Under the pieces are notes generated by a model. It was not told the DNA's origin and ran no database searches. It worked only from the letters and a program-made list of their open reading frames with translations. Position numbers and translations under genes: made by a program. This document shows positions 52,949 through 62,086 of a stretch of 64,000 nt of DNA, one piece after another. Origin of the DNA: Lachnospira eligens (GTDB taxonomy: Bacteria > Bacillota > Clostridia > Lachnospirales > Lachnospiraceae); NCBI RefSeq assembly GCF_009680455.1, contig NZ_WKRD01000001.1, positions 331,752-395,751 of the forward strand, given 5' to 3'. How positions within the stretch are numbered: the stretch's first letter is position 1; each line of letters starts with the position of its first letter.

Positions 52949-55039
52949 TTAATTCTGACTGTTCTTCTTAGGCTTAAAACCTAAACTTGTATGAATAATC
53001 ACCTTATCAAGCAATACGAAAAGTGATGGAAGAACAAATATAACAACAAACATACTGATGATTGCACCTCGTGCCATAAGTGTACAAAGTGAAGCAATCA
53101 TATCAACACTGGCTATCATACCTACACCAAATGTTGCTGCGAAGAAACCAAGTGCGCTGACAATAATAGATGGAATAGATGTTCCAAGTGCTATTGATAT
53201 AGCCTCTTTCTTAGAGTTACCAGCAGCTCTTTCTCTCTTATATCTTGTAGTCATAAGAATTGCATAATCGACTGTCGCACCAAGCTGAATAGTTCCGATT
53301 ACTACCGAAGATATAAATGGTATCGTTGTTCCTGTATAATATGGAATACCCATATTAACAAATATAGCAAATTCAATAGCAGCAACCAGAATAACCGGAA
53401 GAGATATTGACTTTAAAACGAAGAAAATAATAAAGAATATCGCAACAATTGAAACTGCACTAACTGTCTTAAAATCCTTATCAGTAATAGTGATAAGATC
53501 CTTAGTACAAGGAGCTTCTCCAATTACCATAGATTTAGCATCATACTTCTTTGCAATCGCATCAACCTTATTAATCTGGTCATTGATTTCATCAGAAGCA
53601 ATTGTGTAATTAGTTGATACCATCATAATCTGGTATTCATCACCCTTAAGCTCTGAAACAAGCGAATCAGGAAGCATTTCCGTAGGTATTTCTCCACCGA
53701 GTGCTGAGTCAATACTTAATGCAAATGAAATTCCATCCAGATCATTTACCTCATTCATCATTGCATTAGAATCCTCTGCTGAAAGATTACTGTCTGCAAG
53801 AATCATATATATAGAATTAGTTCCGTCAAAGTTCTCGGCAAGCATCTTGTTAGCCTGCGAACAGTTAAGCTTCTCTGGAAGTGTATCAGACAAATCATAG
53901 TAAACCTTAGTATTGTTATATCCGTAGATTGCCGGACCAAGAAGCAGAACGAATATTATAAGGAATATCCATGAATGATTAACAATCCATCTTGCCGGCT
54001 TATCAAAATTCGGCATAATCTCTCTATGCATTGTTTTCTCAAGAGCCTTGTCAAATGTAAGAATAAGGGAAGGAAGTATTGTAACACAACCAATAACGCC
54101 CAATACAACACCCTTTGCCATAACAACACCAAGGTCAAGACCAAGTGTAAAGCTCATAAAGCAGAGTGCTATGAATCCTGCAACTGTTGTTATGGAAGAA
54201 CCAACAACTGATGTTAGTGTATTCCCAATAGCAACCGCCATAGCTTCGTGATGATCATCCGGGGTTTCTTCCTTAGCTTCCTTGTAACTGTGCCATAAGA
54301 ATATAGAATAATCCAGAGTTACACCAAGCTGAAGTACCGCAGCCAGTGCTTTCGTTATGTATGAAACCTCACCTAAGAAATAATTAGAACCAAGGTTATA
54401 CACAATTGCCATACCTATACTTAGCATAAAGAATACTGGTACAAGGAATGAATCCATAAATATAGCAAGTACAATACATACCAGAACAACCGCTACAAGT
54501 ACATAAAAAGGAGTCTCCTTTTCTGCCATTGTCTTAGTATCTGTAACTACAGCAGACATACCGGCAATATAACACTGATTATCCGTAACATCTCTTACTT
54601 CCTGAATAGCCTTCATTGTATCGTCACTTGATGTTGTATCATCAAAGAATATTGCAAACAATGTAGCTCCTGAATCCTCGTTTTCAAAATAAGAACGGAA
54701 CTTATCAGGAAGAATTTCTGAAGGAACATCATCTCCTACCACTCCACTATAAGAGATAACTGACGCAACATGGTCAACCCCCTCAACTTTCTTTACCAAC
54801 TTAGAAACATTTGACTTATTCATTCCGTCAACGACGACCATTGCATAAGCGCCCTTTCCGAAATCATCAAGCAAAATGTCCTGTCCCTGCATAGTGTCGA
54901 TATCACTTGGCAGATAATACAGGATATCGTAATTAACCCTGGTATTAAAGTAACCAAGAACTGATGGAATCAACAGCAGGAAGCTAAGAACCAGAATTGG
55001 AATTCTTAACTTAACAACAACTTTTCCAAACTTTTTCAT
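52949..55039 (-). CDS. MMPL family RND transporter
   Basis: A 696-residue transporter with two homologous halves, each having one segment, a large extracytoplasmic domain (~35-170 and ~385-520) and a five-helix bundle. The first bundle starts near FYVLVAVVLVCIVLAIFMDS and ATLDYSIFL-like motifs appear as GVTLDYSIFLWHSYKEA and GATVDYAILMTTRYKRE. MMPL proteins move lipids or drugs. A TetR-family gene is divergent, with paired palindromes around the promoter, so the operon is probably derepressed by a hydrophobic ligand. The start at 55039 is preferred over a GTG four codons earlier that touches the ribosome site. Confidence 0.88.
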   Translation of the reverse strand: MKKFGKVVVKLRIPILVLSFLLLIPSVLGYFNTRVNYDILYYLPSDIDTMQGQDILLDDFGKGAYAMVVVDGMNKSNVSKLVKKVEGVDHVASVISYSGVVGDDVPSEILPDKFRSYFENEDSGATLFAIFFDDTTSSDDTMKAIQEVRDVTDNQCYIAGMSAVVTDTKTMAEKETPFYVLVAVVLVCIVLAIFMDSFLVPVFFMLSIGMAIVYNLGSNYFLGEVSYITKALAAVLQLGVTLDYSIFLWHSYKEAKEETPDDHHEAMAVAIGNTLTSVVGSSITTVAGFIALCFMSFTLGLDLGVVMAKGVVLGVIGCVTILPSLILTFDKALEKTMHREIMPNFDKPARWIVNHSWIFLIIFVLLLGPAIYGYNNTKVYYDLSDTLPEKLNCSQANKMLAENFDGTNSIYMILADSNLSAEDSNAMMNEVNDLDGISFALSIDSALGGEIPTEMLPDSLVSELKGDEYQIMMVSTNYTIASDEINDQINKVDAIAKKYDAKSMVIGEAPCTKDLITITDKDFKTVSAVSIVAIFFIIFFVLKSISLPVILVAAIEFAIFVNMGIPYYTGTTIPFISSVVIGTIQLGATVDYAILMTTRYKRERAAGNSKKEAISIALGTSIPSIIVSALGFFAATFGVGMIASVDMIASLCTLMARGAIISMFVVIFVLPSLFVLLDKVIIHTSLGFKPKKNSQN

Positions 55040-55117
55040 ATAAATAACCACGCCTTTCTGTAAGATGCAAATGCCAACAACCCTTAGTCATATAAGTATT
55101 CATGTCTTTAACAAATA

Positions 55118-55197
55118 TGACCGATAGTCATTTTCAATTTCAGTTGACATTATAGCACCTCAAAACACATAGTCAATAGAAAATTGACCAAAAGTCA
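55118..55197. promoter_or_regulatory. TetR-type operators bracketing the MMPL promoter
   Basis: TGACCGATAGTCA (55118-55130) and TGACCAAAAGTCA (55185-55197) share TGAC-N5-GTCA. On the minus strand a promoter TTGACT (55176-55171)/TATAAT (55154-55149) with a 16-base spacer lies between them. The divergent TetR regulator is the obvious ligand-responsive repressor. Confidence 0.7.
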
Positions 55198-55223
55198 TTT
55201 TTTAATATTTATTTTATAATTGG

Positions 55224-55405
55224 ATTGGTGTATAATGTATTTATAAATGAGTTGGCATGGTAATCAATTTCAGGCACGCTTGCGCTGCTTGTCGCTCACA
55301 GCGGACACTAAACTCGTTGCAGTTCCTGCAACTTGTTAAGTGTCGGTGGCTCCAAAGCACCTGAAATCAATTACCATACCAACTCATAATACACACTATA
55401 ACCAA
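55224..55405 (+). repeat. Long fold-back element B upstream of the TetR gene
   Basis: The 28-base arm at 55247-55274 pairs with 55360-55387 at 25 of 28 positions, and the outer flanks (TTGGTGTATAATG... and ...CACTATAACCAA) continue the match imperfectly. Inside are nested stems GACACT/AGTGTC (55304-55309/55339-55344) and GTTGCAG/CTGCAAC (55316-55322/55326-55332), then the 24-base core (55337-55360) shared with element A. Relative to A there are about 57 extra bases between GCACGC and the core. It ends 36-53 bases before the TetR start codon. Confidence 0.75.
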
Positions 55406-55440
55406 CTAATAATTAACACTAATAAAGGTGAGTGATTGAT

Positions 55441-56058
55441 ATGGGAAAGCTTGAAACTAACAAACAACAGAAACTTACTTCTCTGCTGAATACTGCATTT
55501 AATCTCTTTACTACCCAGGGGGTTACGAAGACTTCTATTGCGGAAATTTCTCAGAAAGCTGGAATTGCTAAGGGTACATTTTATCTGTACTTTAAGGACA
55601 AGTATGATATAAGAAACCGTCTTATATCACATGAATCAAGTAAATTATTTAAGAATGCCGTCGCTGATTTAGAGGAATTTTCTAAAGAAAAGAACGAACA
55701 GTTAGGTTTCGAAGAAAAAATAATATTTATAATTAATCATATTGTAGATGAGCTGAATTCTAATCAGACTCTTCTGACATTTATATCAAAAAACCTTAGC
55801 TGGGGAATCTTCAAGGAAGCTCTCACAACTAAGGTTGCATCTGATGATATTAACTTTAAAGATGTATATTATGAAATGATTAACGCTGAGGATATCTCAC
55901 TTGAAGAGCCTGAAATAATGCTCTTCCTTATTGTTGAGCTTGTAAGTTCAACTTGCTACAGCGCAATTCTTTATAAAGAACCTGCTGACATAGATACAAT
56001 TAAGCCTTATCTTTTCAAGACAGTACGTGCAATCATCAAAGAGCACACTATCCGGTAG
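55441..56058 (+). CDS. TetR/AcrR family transcriptional regulator
   Basis: A 205-residue regulator: N-terminal helix-turn-helix (TKTSIAEISQKAGIAKGTFY) and a helical ligand-binding domain. AAGGTGAG stands eight bases before the ATG at 55441; a GTG three codons earlier is possible. It is divergent from the MMPL/YhgE-like operon, with two TGAC-N5-GTCA palindromes in between, so it likely represses that operon. A fold-back element lies in its own leader. Confidence 0.87.
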   Translation: MGKLETNKQQKLTSLLNTAFNLFTTQGVTKTSIAEISQKAGIAKGTFYLYFKDKYDIRNRLISHESSKLFKNAVADLEEFSKEKNEQLGFEEKIIFIINHIVDELNSNQTLLTFISKNLSWGIFKEALTTKVASDDINFKDVYYEMINAEDISLEEPEIMLFLIVELVSSTCYSAILYKEPADIDTIKPYLFKTVRAIIKEHTIR

Positions 56059-56062
56059 CTGC

Positions 56063-56941
56063 TTACGCTTTCCCTTCAAGCTCCTGGTATATATCCCTTT
56101 TTGACACACCCCTGTCCTTTGCCGCAGCTTTCATGGCTTCTTTCTTATCCATGCCCTGCGACATATACATCTGCACATGTTCTGCCACACTCATGTTTTC
56201 CCACTGCTTTCTTGCCTCGGCCTTTAACTGCTCACGGCTTTTACCGGCAATCACAAGCACATATTCGCCTCTCGGCTCATTATTTTCATAATATTCACAT
56301 GCAGATTCAAGCGTGAATTCCATCGAATTCTCATATCTCTTGGTAAGTTCCTTACATATAGTAATCTGTCTGTCACCGCCAAGCGTATCTTGTAGTTCCG
56401 CAAGTGTCTTAGTAAGTCTGTGCGGTGCTTCATATATAATCATAGTCCTTGTTTCACATGCTAACTCTGCAAGAACTTCTTTTCTCTCATTCTTATCCGC
56501 TGGTAAAAATGCTTCAAATGCAAATCTTCTTGTCTCGCGTCCTGACATTGTAAGCGCTGTTATGCATGCTGCCGGTCCCGGAAGTGAAGTAACCCTGATA
56601 CCTGCTGCCCTGCATTGCTTTACAAGCTCCTCACCTGGATCAGATATTCCCGGAGTTCCAGCATCCGTAATTACAGCCACATCCATTCCACCTAATATTT
56701 TATCAACAAGAACCTTTGCCTTATCATACTTATTAAATTCATGATAACTTGTCATAGGTGTCTTTATTTCAAAATGATTAAGCAGCTTAATACTGTTTCT
56801 TGTATCCTCTGCTGCAATCAAGTCTGCCTCTGAAAGCACACGCAAAACCCTGTAAGTAATATCCTCAAGATTACCAATAGGCGTTGCACACAGATACAGC
56901 ATACCCGGTCCGTCTTTCTTTACATTTCTCTCATTATCCAT
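56063..56941 (-). CDS. rsmI: 16S rRNA (cytidine-1402-2'-O)-methyltransferase
   Basis: A 292-residue SAM-dependent methyltransferase of the tetrapyrrole-methylase fold. The start MLYLCATPIGNLEDITYRVL, AEDTRNSIKLLNHF, and the glycine-rich VITDAGTPGISDPGEELVK are diagnostic of RsmI (YraL/YabC lineage). It modifies C1402 in the decoding centre of 16S rRNA. Last gene of the conserved yaaO-to-rsmI cluster, 13 bases after the preceding methyltransferase. Confidence 0.95.
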   Translation of the reverse strand: MDNERNVKKDGPGMLYLCATPIGNLEDITYRVLRVLSEADLIAAEDTRNSIKLLNHFEIKTPMTSYHEFNKYDKAKVLVDKILGGMDVAVITDAGTPGISDPGEELVKQCRAAGIRVTSLPGPAACITALTMSGRETRRFAFEAFLPADKNERKEVLAELACETRTMIIYEAPHRLTKTLAELQDTLGGDRQITICKELTKRYENSMEFTLESACEYYENNEPRGEYVLVIAGKSREQLKAEARKQWENMSVAEHVQMYMSQGMDKKEAMKAAAKDRGVSKRDIYQELEGKA

Positions 56942-56954
56942 AATAAACCTCTAT

Positions 56955-57674
56955 CTATTCATACATTTTTAGAAGCGCATCAGTGTAGGTACCGTCCGTC
57001 TTGTATACAATAAGCGGTTCTTCAACAATAAGCTGGGAATTACCTCCCTTAACCGCTTCTATAAGCACCATATTGGCAGCCTTATTCACATAAGGATACA
57101 CCAGCCTCATTCTCTTCGGCTCAAGATGATACTTTCTCATAGTGTCAAATATATCAACAAGTCTGTTCGGTCTGTGAACCATATACATTTTCCCTTTGGA
57201 TTTAAGACAACGGCTTGCTTCCCTTATAACATCATCAAGACTACACAGAAGCTCATGCCTTGCAATTGCCTTGGCACTGTCCGGATTAACAATACCGTGA
57301 TTTTCATTCATATATGGCGGATTGCTCGTCACAACATTAAAAGAAGCTTCCCCAAATATAGTGGAAGCTTCCTTAATATCACCCTTAACAACACTGATTC
57401 TGTCCTCAAGATGATTAAGCTCCACATTTCTTCTGGCAAGCTGTGCGCTTCCCTCCTGAATCTCAAGAGCACTATATGTGCTACCTGGATTCTTAGACTG
57501 CATAAGCACCGGAATAATACCATTACCGGTACCCATATCCAGCACCCTGTCCTTCTTCCCTGCCCTGGCATAAGTAGACAACAGCACTGCGTCCATTCCA
57601 AAACAAAAAATATGTGTATTCTGTATAAGCTTTAGTCCATCTCTCATCAAATCATCAATTCGTTCATTAATCAT
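56955..57674 (-). CDS. tRNA1(Val) (adenine-37-N6)-methyltransferase-like protein
   Basis: A 239-residue SAM-dependent methyltransferase: motif I DMGTGNGIIPVLMQ and the catalytic NPPY (VTSNPPYMNENHG) place it with TrmN6/YabB-type enzymes acting on adenine. In Bacillus the yabB gene sits in the same position between ricT and rsmI. The start overlaps the end of ricT by eight bases; a GTG codon at 57677 is an alternative start. Confidence 0.85.
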   Translation of the reverse strand: MINERIDDLMRDGLKLIQNTHIFCFGMDAVLLSTYARAGKKDRVLDMGTGNGIIPVLMQSKNPGSTYSALEIQEGSAQLARRNVELNHLEDRISVVKGDIKEASTIFGEASFNVVTSNPPYMNENHGIVNPDSAKAIARHELLCSLDDVIREASRCLKSKGKMYMVHRPNRLVDIFDTMRKYHLEPKRMRLVYPYVNKAANMVLIEAVKGGNSQLIVEEPLIVYKTDGTYTDALLKMYE

Positions 57675-58581
57675 CACTAATATGGGCTTTTCCTTCTTTT
57701 CTTTCTAATTCCTCAAGTGCCTTAAGTTCCTTATCATCATCAATGCGGACCTTATCAAATCTTCTTTTTCTCTTAAAACGAAGCTCCTCAACCGGATATT
57801 CCTTAAGTTCCTTTTCGTCATTATCATGAGTTATTAATACCTTAACTCTCTGCCTTAAAACATTGACACTTGAAACCTCACCAACCAGTTTATCTGGTGT
57901 AGTAACAGAATCTCCCACATTAGGCAGATGACTATTTAATTCCTCATATGTATCCTGCTCATTCTTTAAACAACACATAAGTCTTCCACACACACCTGAA
58001 ATCTTAGTTGGATTAAGTGACAGGTTCTGCTCCTTAGCCATCTTAATAGATACCGGATTGAATTCTGGTAAAAATGTGGCACAACATAAAGGTCTTCCGC
58101 AGGAACCAATTCCACCAAGAATCTTAGTCTCATCCCTTACTCCAATCTGTCTTAATTCAATTCTTGTCTTAAATACTGCAGCAAGATCCTTAACAAGCTC
58201 TCTGAAATCAATTCTTCCATCAGCAGTAAAATAGAACAACACCTTATTATTGTCAAATGTATACTCAGCCTTAATAAGCTTCATGTCAAGATTATGCTTT
58301 GCAATCTTCTCAAGACATATCTTAAATGCTTCTTTTTCCTTTTCTCTATTTTTTAATTCTCTTTCATCATCTTCTGGTGTTGCAACCCTTATAATTGCCT
58401 TTAGAGGCTGGATAACCGCTGTATCTTCTACTTCTCTTTCACCTAGAACAACCTGTCCATATTCAACTCCTCTGGCAGTCTCAACAATAACATGCTGTCC
58501 TGTTTCAACTGAATATTTCCCAGGTGCAAAAAAATATATCTTTCCAACCTGTCTGAATCTAACTCCAACAACTTTAGTCAT
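57667..58581 (-). CDS. ricT: PSP1-domain protein RicT (YaaT)
   Basis: A 304-residue protein with the PSP1 C-terminal domain and six conserved Cys residues (GSCGRPLCCATFLPEF, SGVCGRLMCCLKNE). In Bacillus RicT (YaaT) forms the Ric complex with RicA and RicF, carries an iron-sulfur cluster, and activates RNase Y and Spo0F phosphotransfer. It lies 14 bases after holB. The acidic/basic C-terminal tail is variable in the family. Confidence 0.92.
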   Translation of the reverse strand: MTKVVGVRFRQVGKIYFFAPGKYSVETGQHVIVETARGVEYGQVVLGEREVEDTAVIQPLKAIIRVATPEDDERELKNREKEKEAFKICLEKIAKHNLDMKLIKAEYTFDNNKVLFYFTADGRIDFRELVKDLAAVFKTRIELRQIGVRDETKILGGIGSCGRPLCCATFLPEFNPVSIKMAKEQNLSLNPTKISGVCGRLMCCLKNEQDTYEELNSHLPNVGDSVTTPDKLVGEVSSVNVLRQRVKVLITHDNDEKELKEYPVEELRFKRKRRFDKVRIDDDKELKALEELERKEGKAHISDD

Positions 58582-58595
58582 CTATACTCTCCATT

Positions 58596-59591
58596 CTATG
58601 AATTTTCCTTAATCGCCATAATAAGCAATTCAATAACCAGATCAAAATTAACATTTGCCTGAAGTCTCACCTTAACCCTGTCAATAGAATTAATAATATC
58701 CTGTAAACCTTCATATGACATAGTCTGTGCCTGACTCTTTATCAGTGTCATCTGGTCATTAAATATGAGCAGATTAGTATCATTCGTACTCTTAAACATA
58801 AGTACATCCCTGTACCACATAAGCATAAGGTCAAGGTAATCATCAATAGTCAGCTTATAATTGGTAACTCTTTTCACCGATGTCATAATATCAGCCGAAT
58901 CCATATCCTTAGCATTCTTAATAACATCCATTACATCACGTCTTAACTCTGCAAACTCAGTAGATTCAACCATAGTCATTGCCCTGCCGATTCGTCCAGC
59001 TGCAAATCTTGCTGCAAATTTACACTCGTAATCACCGATATTATCATAGTGATCTTTAAGATATTTAATAACTACATCATCCTTAAGTGGCTTAAGATCA
59101 AGCACAACGCATCTTGACAGAATAGTCTGTAAGAAAACATCCGGATTATTAGCAAGCAGAATAACAATTCCATAAGCCGGCGGCTCTTCAATTGTCTTAA
59201 GCATTGCATTTTGTGCTGCAACAGTAAGCTTGTCTGCTTCATCAATAATGTATATCTTGTAAGGACTGCTGTAAGGCTTAATCTGCATATCCGATACAAG
59301 CTGGTCTCTTATATCATCAACACCAATACTTCCCGGCTTCTCATGTCCAACCCAGATAATATCCGGCTGGTTCCTGCCTGCTGCCTGCACACAGGAATGG
59401 CACACCCCACAAGGCTCAACACCGCCCGCCTCACACTGCAGTGTCTGTGCAAATGTGCTGGCAATAAGCTTCTTTCCTGAACCAAGTCCTCCGCTGATTA
59501 CATAAGCATGAGATACCTTTCCCATAGATATTGCACTCTGCAAATGTTCTTTAATAGTCTCATATCCATATATATCTGAAAAATTACCCAT
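58596..59591 (-). CDS. holB: DNA polymerase III subunit delta'
   Basis: A 331-residue clamp-loader AAA+ protein. The P-loop is degenerate (GGLGSGKKLIAS) as expected for delta'. A zinc-binding four-Cys cluster (CEAGGVEPCGVCHSC) and the SRC-type motif (ILSRCVVLDLKPL) are present. The start at 59591 has GAGGA six bases upstream; six codons to an earlier in-frame start lack support. Conserved neighbour of ricT. Confidence 0.92.
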   Translation of the reverse strand: MGNFSDIYGYETIKEHLQSAISMGKVSHAYVISGGLGSGKKLIASTFAQTLQCEAGGVEPCGVCHSCVQAAGRNQPDIIWVGHEKPGSIGVDDIRDQLVSDMQIKPYSSPYKIYIIDEADKLTVAAQNAMLKTIEEPPAYGIVILLANNPDVFLQTILSRCVVLDLKPLKDDVVIKYLKDHYDNIGDYECKFAARFAAGRIGRAMTMVESTEFAELRRDVMDVIKNAKDMDSADIMTSVKRVTNYKLTIDDYLDLMLMWYRDVLMFKSTNDTNLLIFNDQMTLIKSQAQTMSYEGLQDIINSIDRVKVRLQANVNFDLVIELLIMAIKENS

Positions 59592-59642
59592 ACTTATTCC
59601 TCTTTTCATTACTTATCTGTAATATTATAACACATATTGCTC

Positions 59643-60083
59643 CTATGTTGAAATATCTAATAACAATCCCCTTATATCATCAATAGCTCCAACTATTGCA
59701 AGATGATCCTTTTCATCTTTTACCAGTTCTCTGGCAAGATTATCAAGATTCTCATCTACCATCTTAACAATTCCATACACCCTGTGTCTTCCTCTCCTGT
59801 CAAGAAAGTTCTCTCTTGAAAACTTGTGTGAACGGTTTACAACTTCATTTAGGAATCCCTTAACAAGCTCTCTGTACTTCTTCATATCTCTTATATCCAT
59901 ATGCTTTGCAATCTTTTCACCCTGCTCGGTAATTTCCTGCATCATATTTCCCAGTTTTTCCTGAAGGTCTTTCTCCTCAATATTGCTAATCAGTGTAAAC
60001 TTAAAACTATCATCTGATTTTTCCTGTGCTTTAACCGGAGTGGTCTGATTAGCCGGTGCTATATCTTTAACCTTAATATCCAT
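59643..60083 (-). CDS. yaaR: YaaR family protein (DUF327)
   Basis: A 146-residue soluble, largely helical protein matching the YaaR/DUF327 family, recognised by its middle ([40 protein letters not shown]) and by its position next to holB as in Bacillus. No biochemical function is known. It overlaps the guanylate-kinase-like gene by 11 bases. Confidence 0.85.
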   Translation of the reverse strand: MDIKVKDIAPANQTTPVKAQEKSDDSFKFTLISNIEEKDLQEKLGNMMQEITEQGEKIAKHMDIRDMKKYRELVKGFLNEVVNRSHKFSRENFLDRRGRHRVYGIVKMVDENLDNLARELVKDEKDHLAIVGAIDDIRGLLLDIST

Positions 60084-60675
60084 ACATACCTCCTAATATG
60101 GCACTCTTAACTTCACTAATGCAATCCTCTAACTCTCCATTATTGCTAAATCTTCTTGTAATACCAGCTTTAGCAATATTCTCTTCTGAAAAATCCTCAC
60201 TGTCTGCAAGAAATCTTCTGCACATTTCCTCATAGTGTGGATTATCCTGTTTCTGTTCTCTGTGGATAGCCCTTGTGAGTCTCAATCCATCTTCTACTTC
60301 AATGTATATCGGCATAATATGCTGTTTTCCATAGAATTCACAGAATTTATCATACGCTTCAAGCGTTCCTATAACCAGATACCTGTTACCACTGTTAAGG
60401 TCAATCTGTCCGTCATCAGCTGTAAAATACTTCCACACACCATACACAGTATTATATTCTCTCAATTCAACAATCCTGCCGCTCTCCTGCATCTTAACAG
60501 CTGTCTCATCATTTACAAAAAAATACTCAACCCCATCGGTCTCCCCGGCTCTCATTGGTCTTGTTGTATACAATATAACAGTATTAAGCTTCAGACTTTC
60601 ATCTTCAATTAGGTTTTTATATATCTTATCCTTGCCGGACGCGCTTTTTCCCATAATAAATGCTATCTCAGGCAT
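60073..60675 (-). CDS. Guanylate-kinase-like P-loop protein
   Basis: A 200-residue protein with an N-terminal P-loop ([17 protein letters not shown]) and the guanylate-kinase GMP-binding pattern ([20 protein letters not shown]). The remaining lid residues are less conserved, so kinase activity is plausible but not certain. It occupies the position that thymidylate kinase (tmk) has in the Bacillus yaaO-tmk-yaaQ-yaaR-holB cluster. It overlaps both neighbours by 11-13 bases. Confidence 0.8.
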   Translation of the reverse strand: MPEIAFIMGKSASGKDKIYKNLIEDESLKLNTVILYTTRPMRAGETDGVEYFFVNDETAVKMQESGRIVELREYNTVYGVWKYFTADDGQIDLNSGNRYLVIGTLEAYDKFCEFYGKQHIMPIYIEVEDGLRLTRAIHREQKQDNPHYEEMCRRFLADSEDFSEENIAKAGITRRFSNNGELEDCISEVKSAILGGMYGY

Positions 60676-62066
60676 CTTATCTTTCCTTCCTTAAGACCGG
60701 GTACTTCCAGCCCGGCATTTATCGCACTCTTAATAATTCTGCATACATCACCGGTAATCCGCTCGCCTACATTAACAACAGGCATTCCCGGTGGGTATAT
60801 AAGAACCGATGACATACTTATTCTACCACATATATCAGATGAATTAACAGATAAATCTTCATATCCATTTTCATCCATTAAATCAATTGCATCTGCCGGA
60901 CACATACATACTTCTGGCTTGTTGTTAATCGCATACCCTAAGCTTTCTTCTACATCATTTTCACTGTCTTTGCTTTTAACTTTCCAGCTTTTATCAATCT
61001 CCTTCAATGCACTAAGAAATCTGTCATAATACTCCTGTTTATCAGCAACTGAAGTCATTGCAATAACATATTTAAATGATGCCATCTCAAGCTGCACCTT
61101 ATATTCATCCAATAACCTGTCATATAGGTACTTTCCATCATCACATATAAGAATAATCTTAGAAATATCATCACTATCCATCAACCTTATATTATTAAGT
61201 TTTGCAATATTTTCTCTTAAATTCTTAAGTCTGTTTATATATTCCTTAAAAATATAATCTCCCTGCCCTTCAATAATTCTCATACACCTGTCAATACTCG
61301 CCATAAGAATATATGAGGGGCTGGTTGTCTGATATATATTCCAAAATCTTTCCACTTTATCATAATCTACATAATTTCCAGAAATATGTAGCAGTGCAGT
61401 CTGTGTAAGTGCCGGTAATGTTTTATGAATACTGTTAATTACAATATCAGCCCCAGCTTTTACTGCCGACTCTGGAAATTCCTCACTGAATTCAAAATGT
61501 GCCCCATGCGCTTCGTCAACTATAAGTGGTATTCCTTTTTCATGCAGATAACTGGCAATCTCCCTTACCTCTGACACAACACCTTCATAAGTCGGAGAAG
61601 TTATAATAACCGCCTGTGCATCCCTGTTATTTTCAACACATTTTCTAATCTGTTCTAATGATAGTCCTCTGTATATTCCTGTATCATTATCAACCTCCGG
61701 TATAACATATACTGGCTCTAACTGTGCCATAATCAATGCATTGTACACTGACACATGACAGTTTCTTGCAACGATAATCTTTCCTTTTCTTTTCGTCGCA
61801 CCGCATATAGCTGATAATATTCCTGCTGTACTTCCATTTACAAGCATCAGTGTTTTATCTGCTCCATACAATTTTGCTGCCCTGTCAGACGCATTTTTAA
61901 TAATACCATCCGCATTATGCATATTATCAAATCCGTCAATCTCGGTAATATCAAGTTCTGAAGTACTTGCATATTCAGTATTGCGCTTTCCTCCCGGCAT
62001 ATGCATTGGCACATAACCAGCTTTTGAATACTCTTCAAGTTTTTCCAGAATATCTATATTTCCCAT
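60663..62066 (-). CDS. Orn/Lys/Arg decarboxylase-family PLP enzyme (YaaO-like)
   Basis: A 467-residue fold-type I PLP enzyme of the group III decarboxylase family. VPMHMPGGKRNTEY is the typical N-terminal motif, VDEAHGAHFEF carries the Asp that binds PLP, and SIHKTLPALTQTALLHIS has the PLP lysine. Length matches YaaO-type proteins (about 470-490), shorter than inducible decarboxylases because the wing domain is missing. It probably decarboxylates arginine or lysine to a polyamine precursor. The start at 62066 has GGAG eight bases upstream. First gene of the conserved cluster. Confidence 0.88.
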   Translation of the reverse strand: MGNIDILEKLEEYSKAGYVPMHMPGGKRNTEYASTSELDITEIDGFDNMHNADGIIKNASDRAAKLYGADKTLMLVNGSTAGILSAICGATKRKGKIIVARNCHVSVYNALIMAQLEPVYVIPEVDNDTGIYRGLSLEQIRKCVENNRDAQAVIITSPTYEGVVSEVREIASYLHEKGIPLIVDEAHGAHFEFSEEFPESAVKAGADIVINSIHKTLPALTQTALLHISGNYVDYDKVERFWNIYQTTSPSYILMASIDRCMRIIEGQGDYIFKEYINRLKNLRENIAKLNNIRLMDSDDISKIILICDDGKYLYDRLLDEYKVQLEMASFKYVIAMTSVADKQEYYDRFLSALKEIDKSWKVKSKDSENDVEESLGYAINNKPEVCMCPADAIDLMDENGYEDLSVNSSDICGRISMSSVLIYPPGMPVVNVGERITGDVCRIIKSAINAGLEVPGLKEGKIRCLR

Positions 62067-62086
62067 CAATACAACTCCATTATCTC

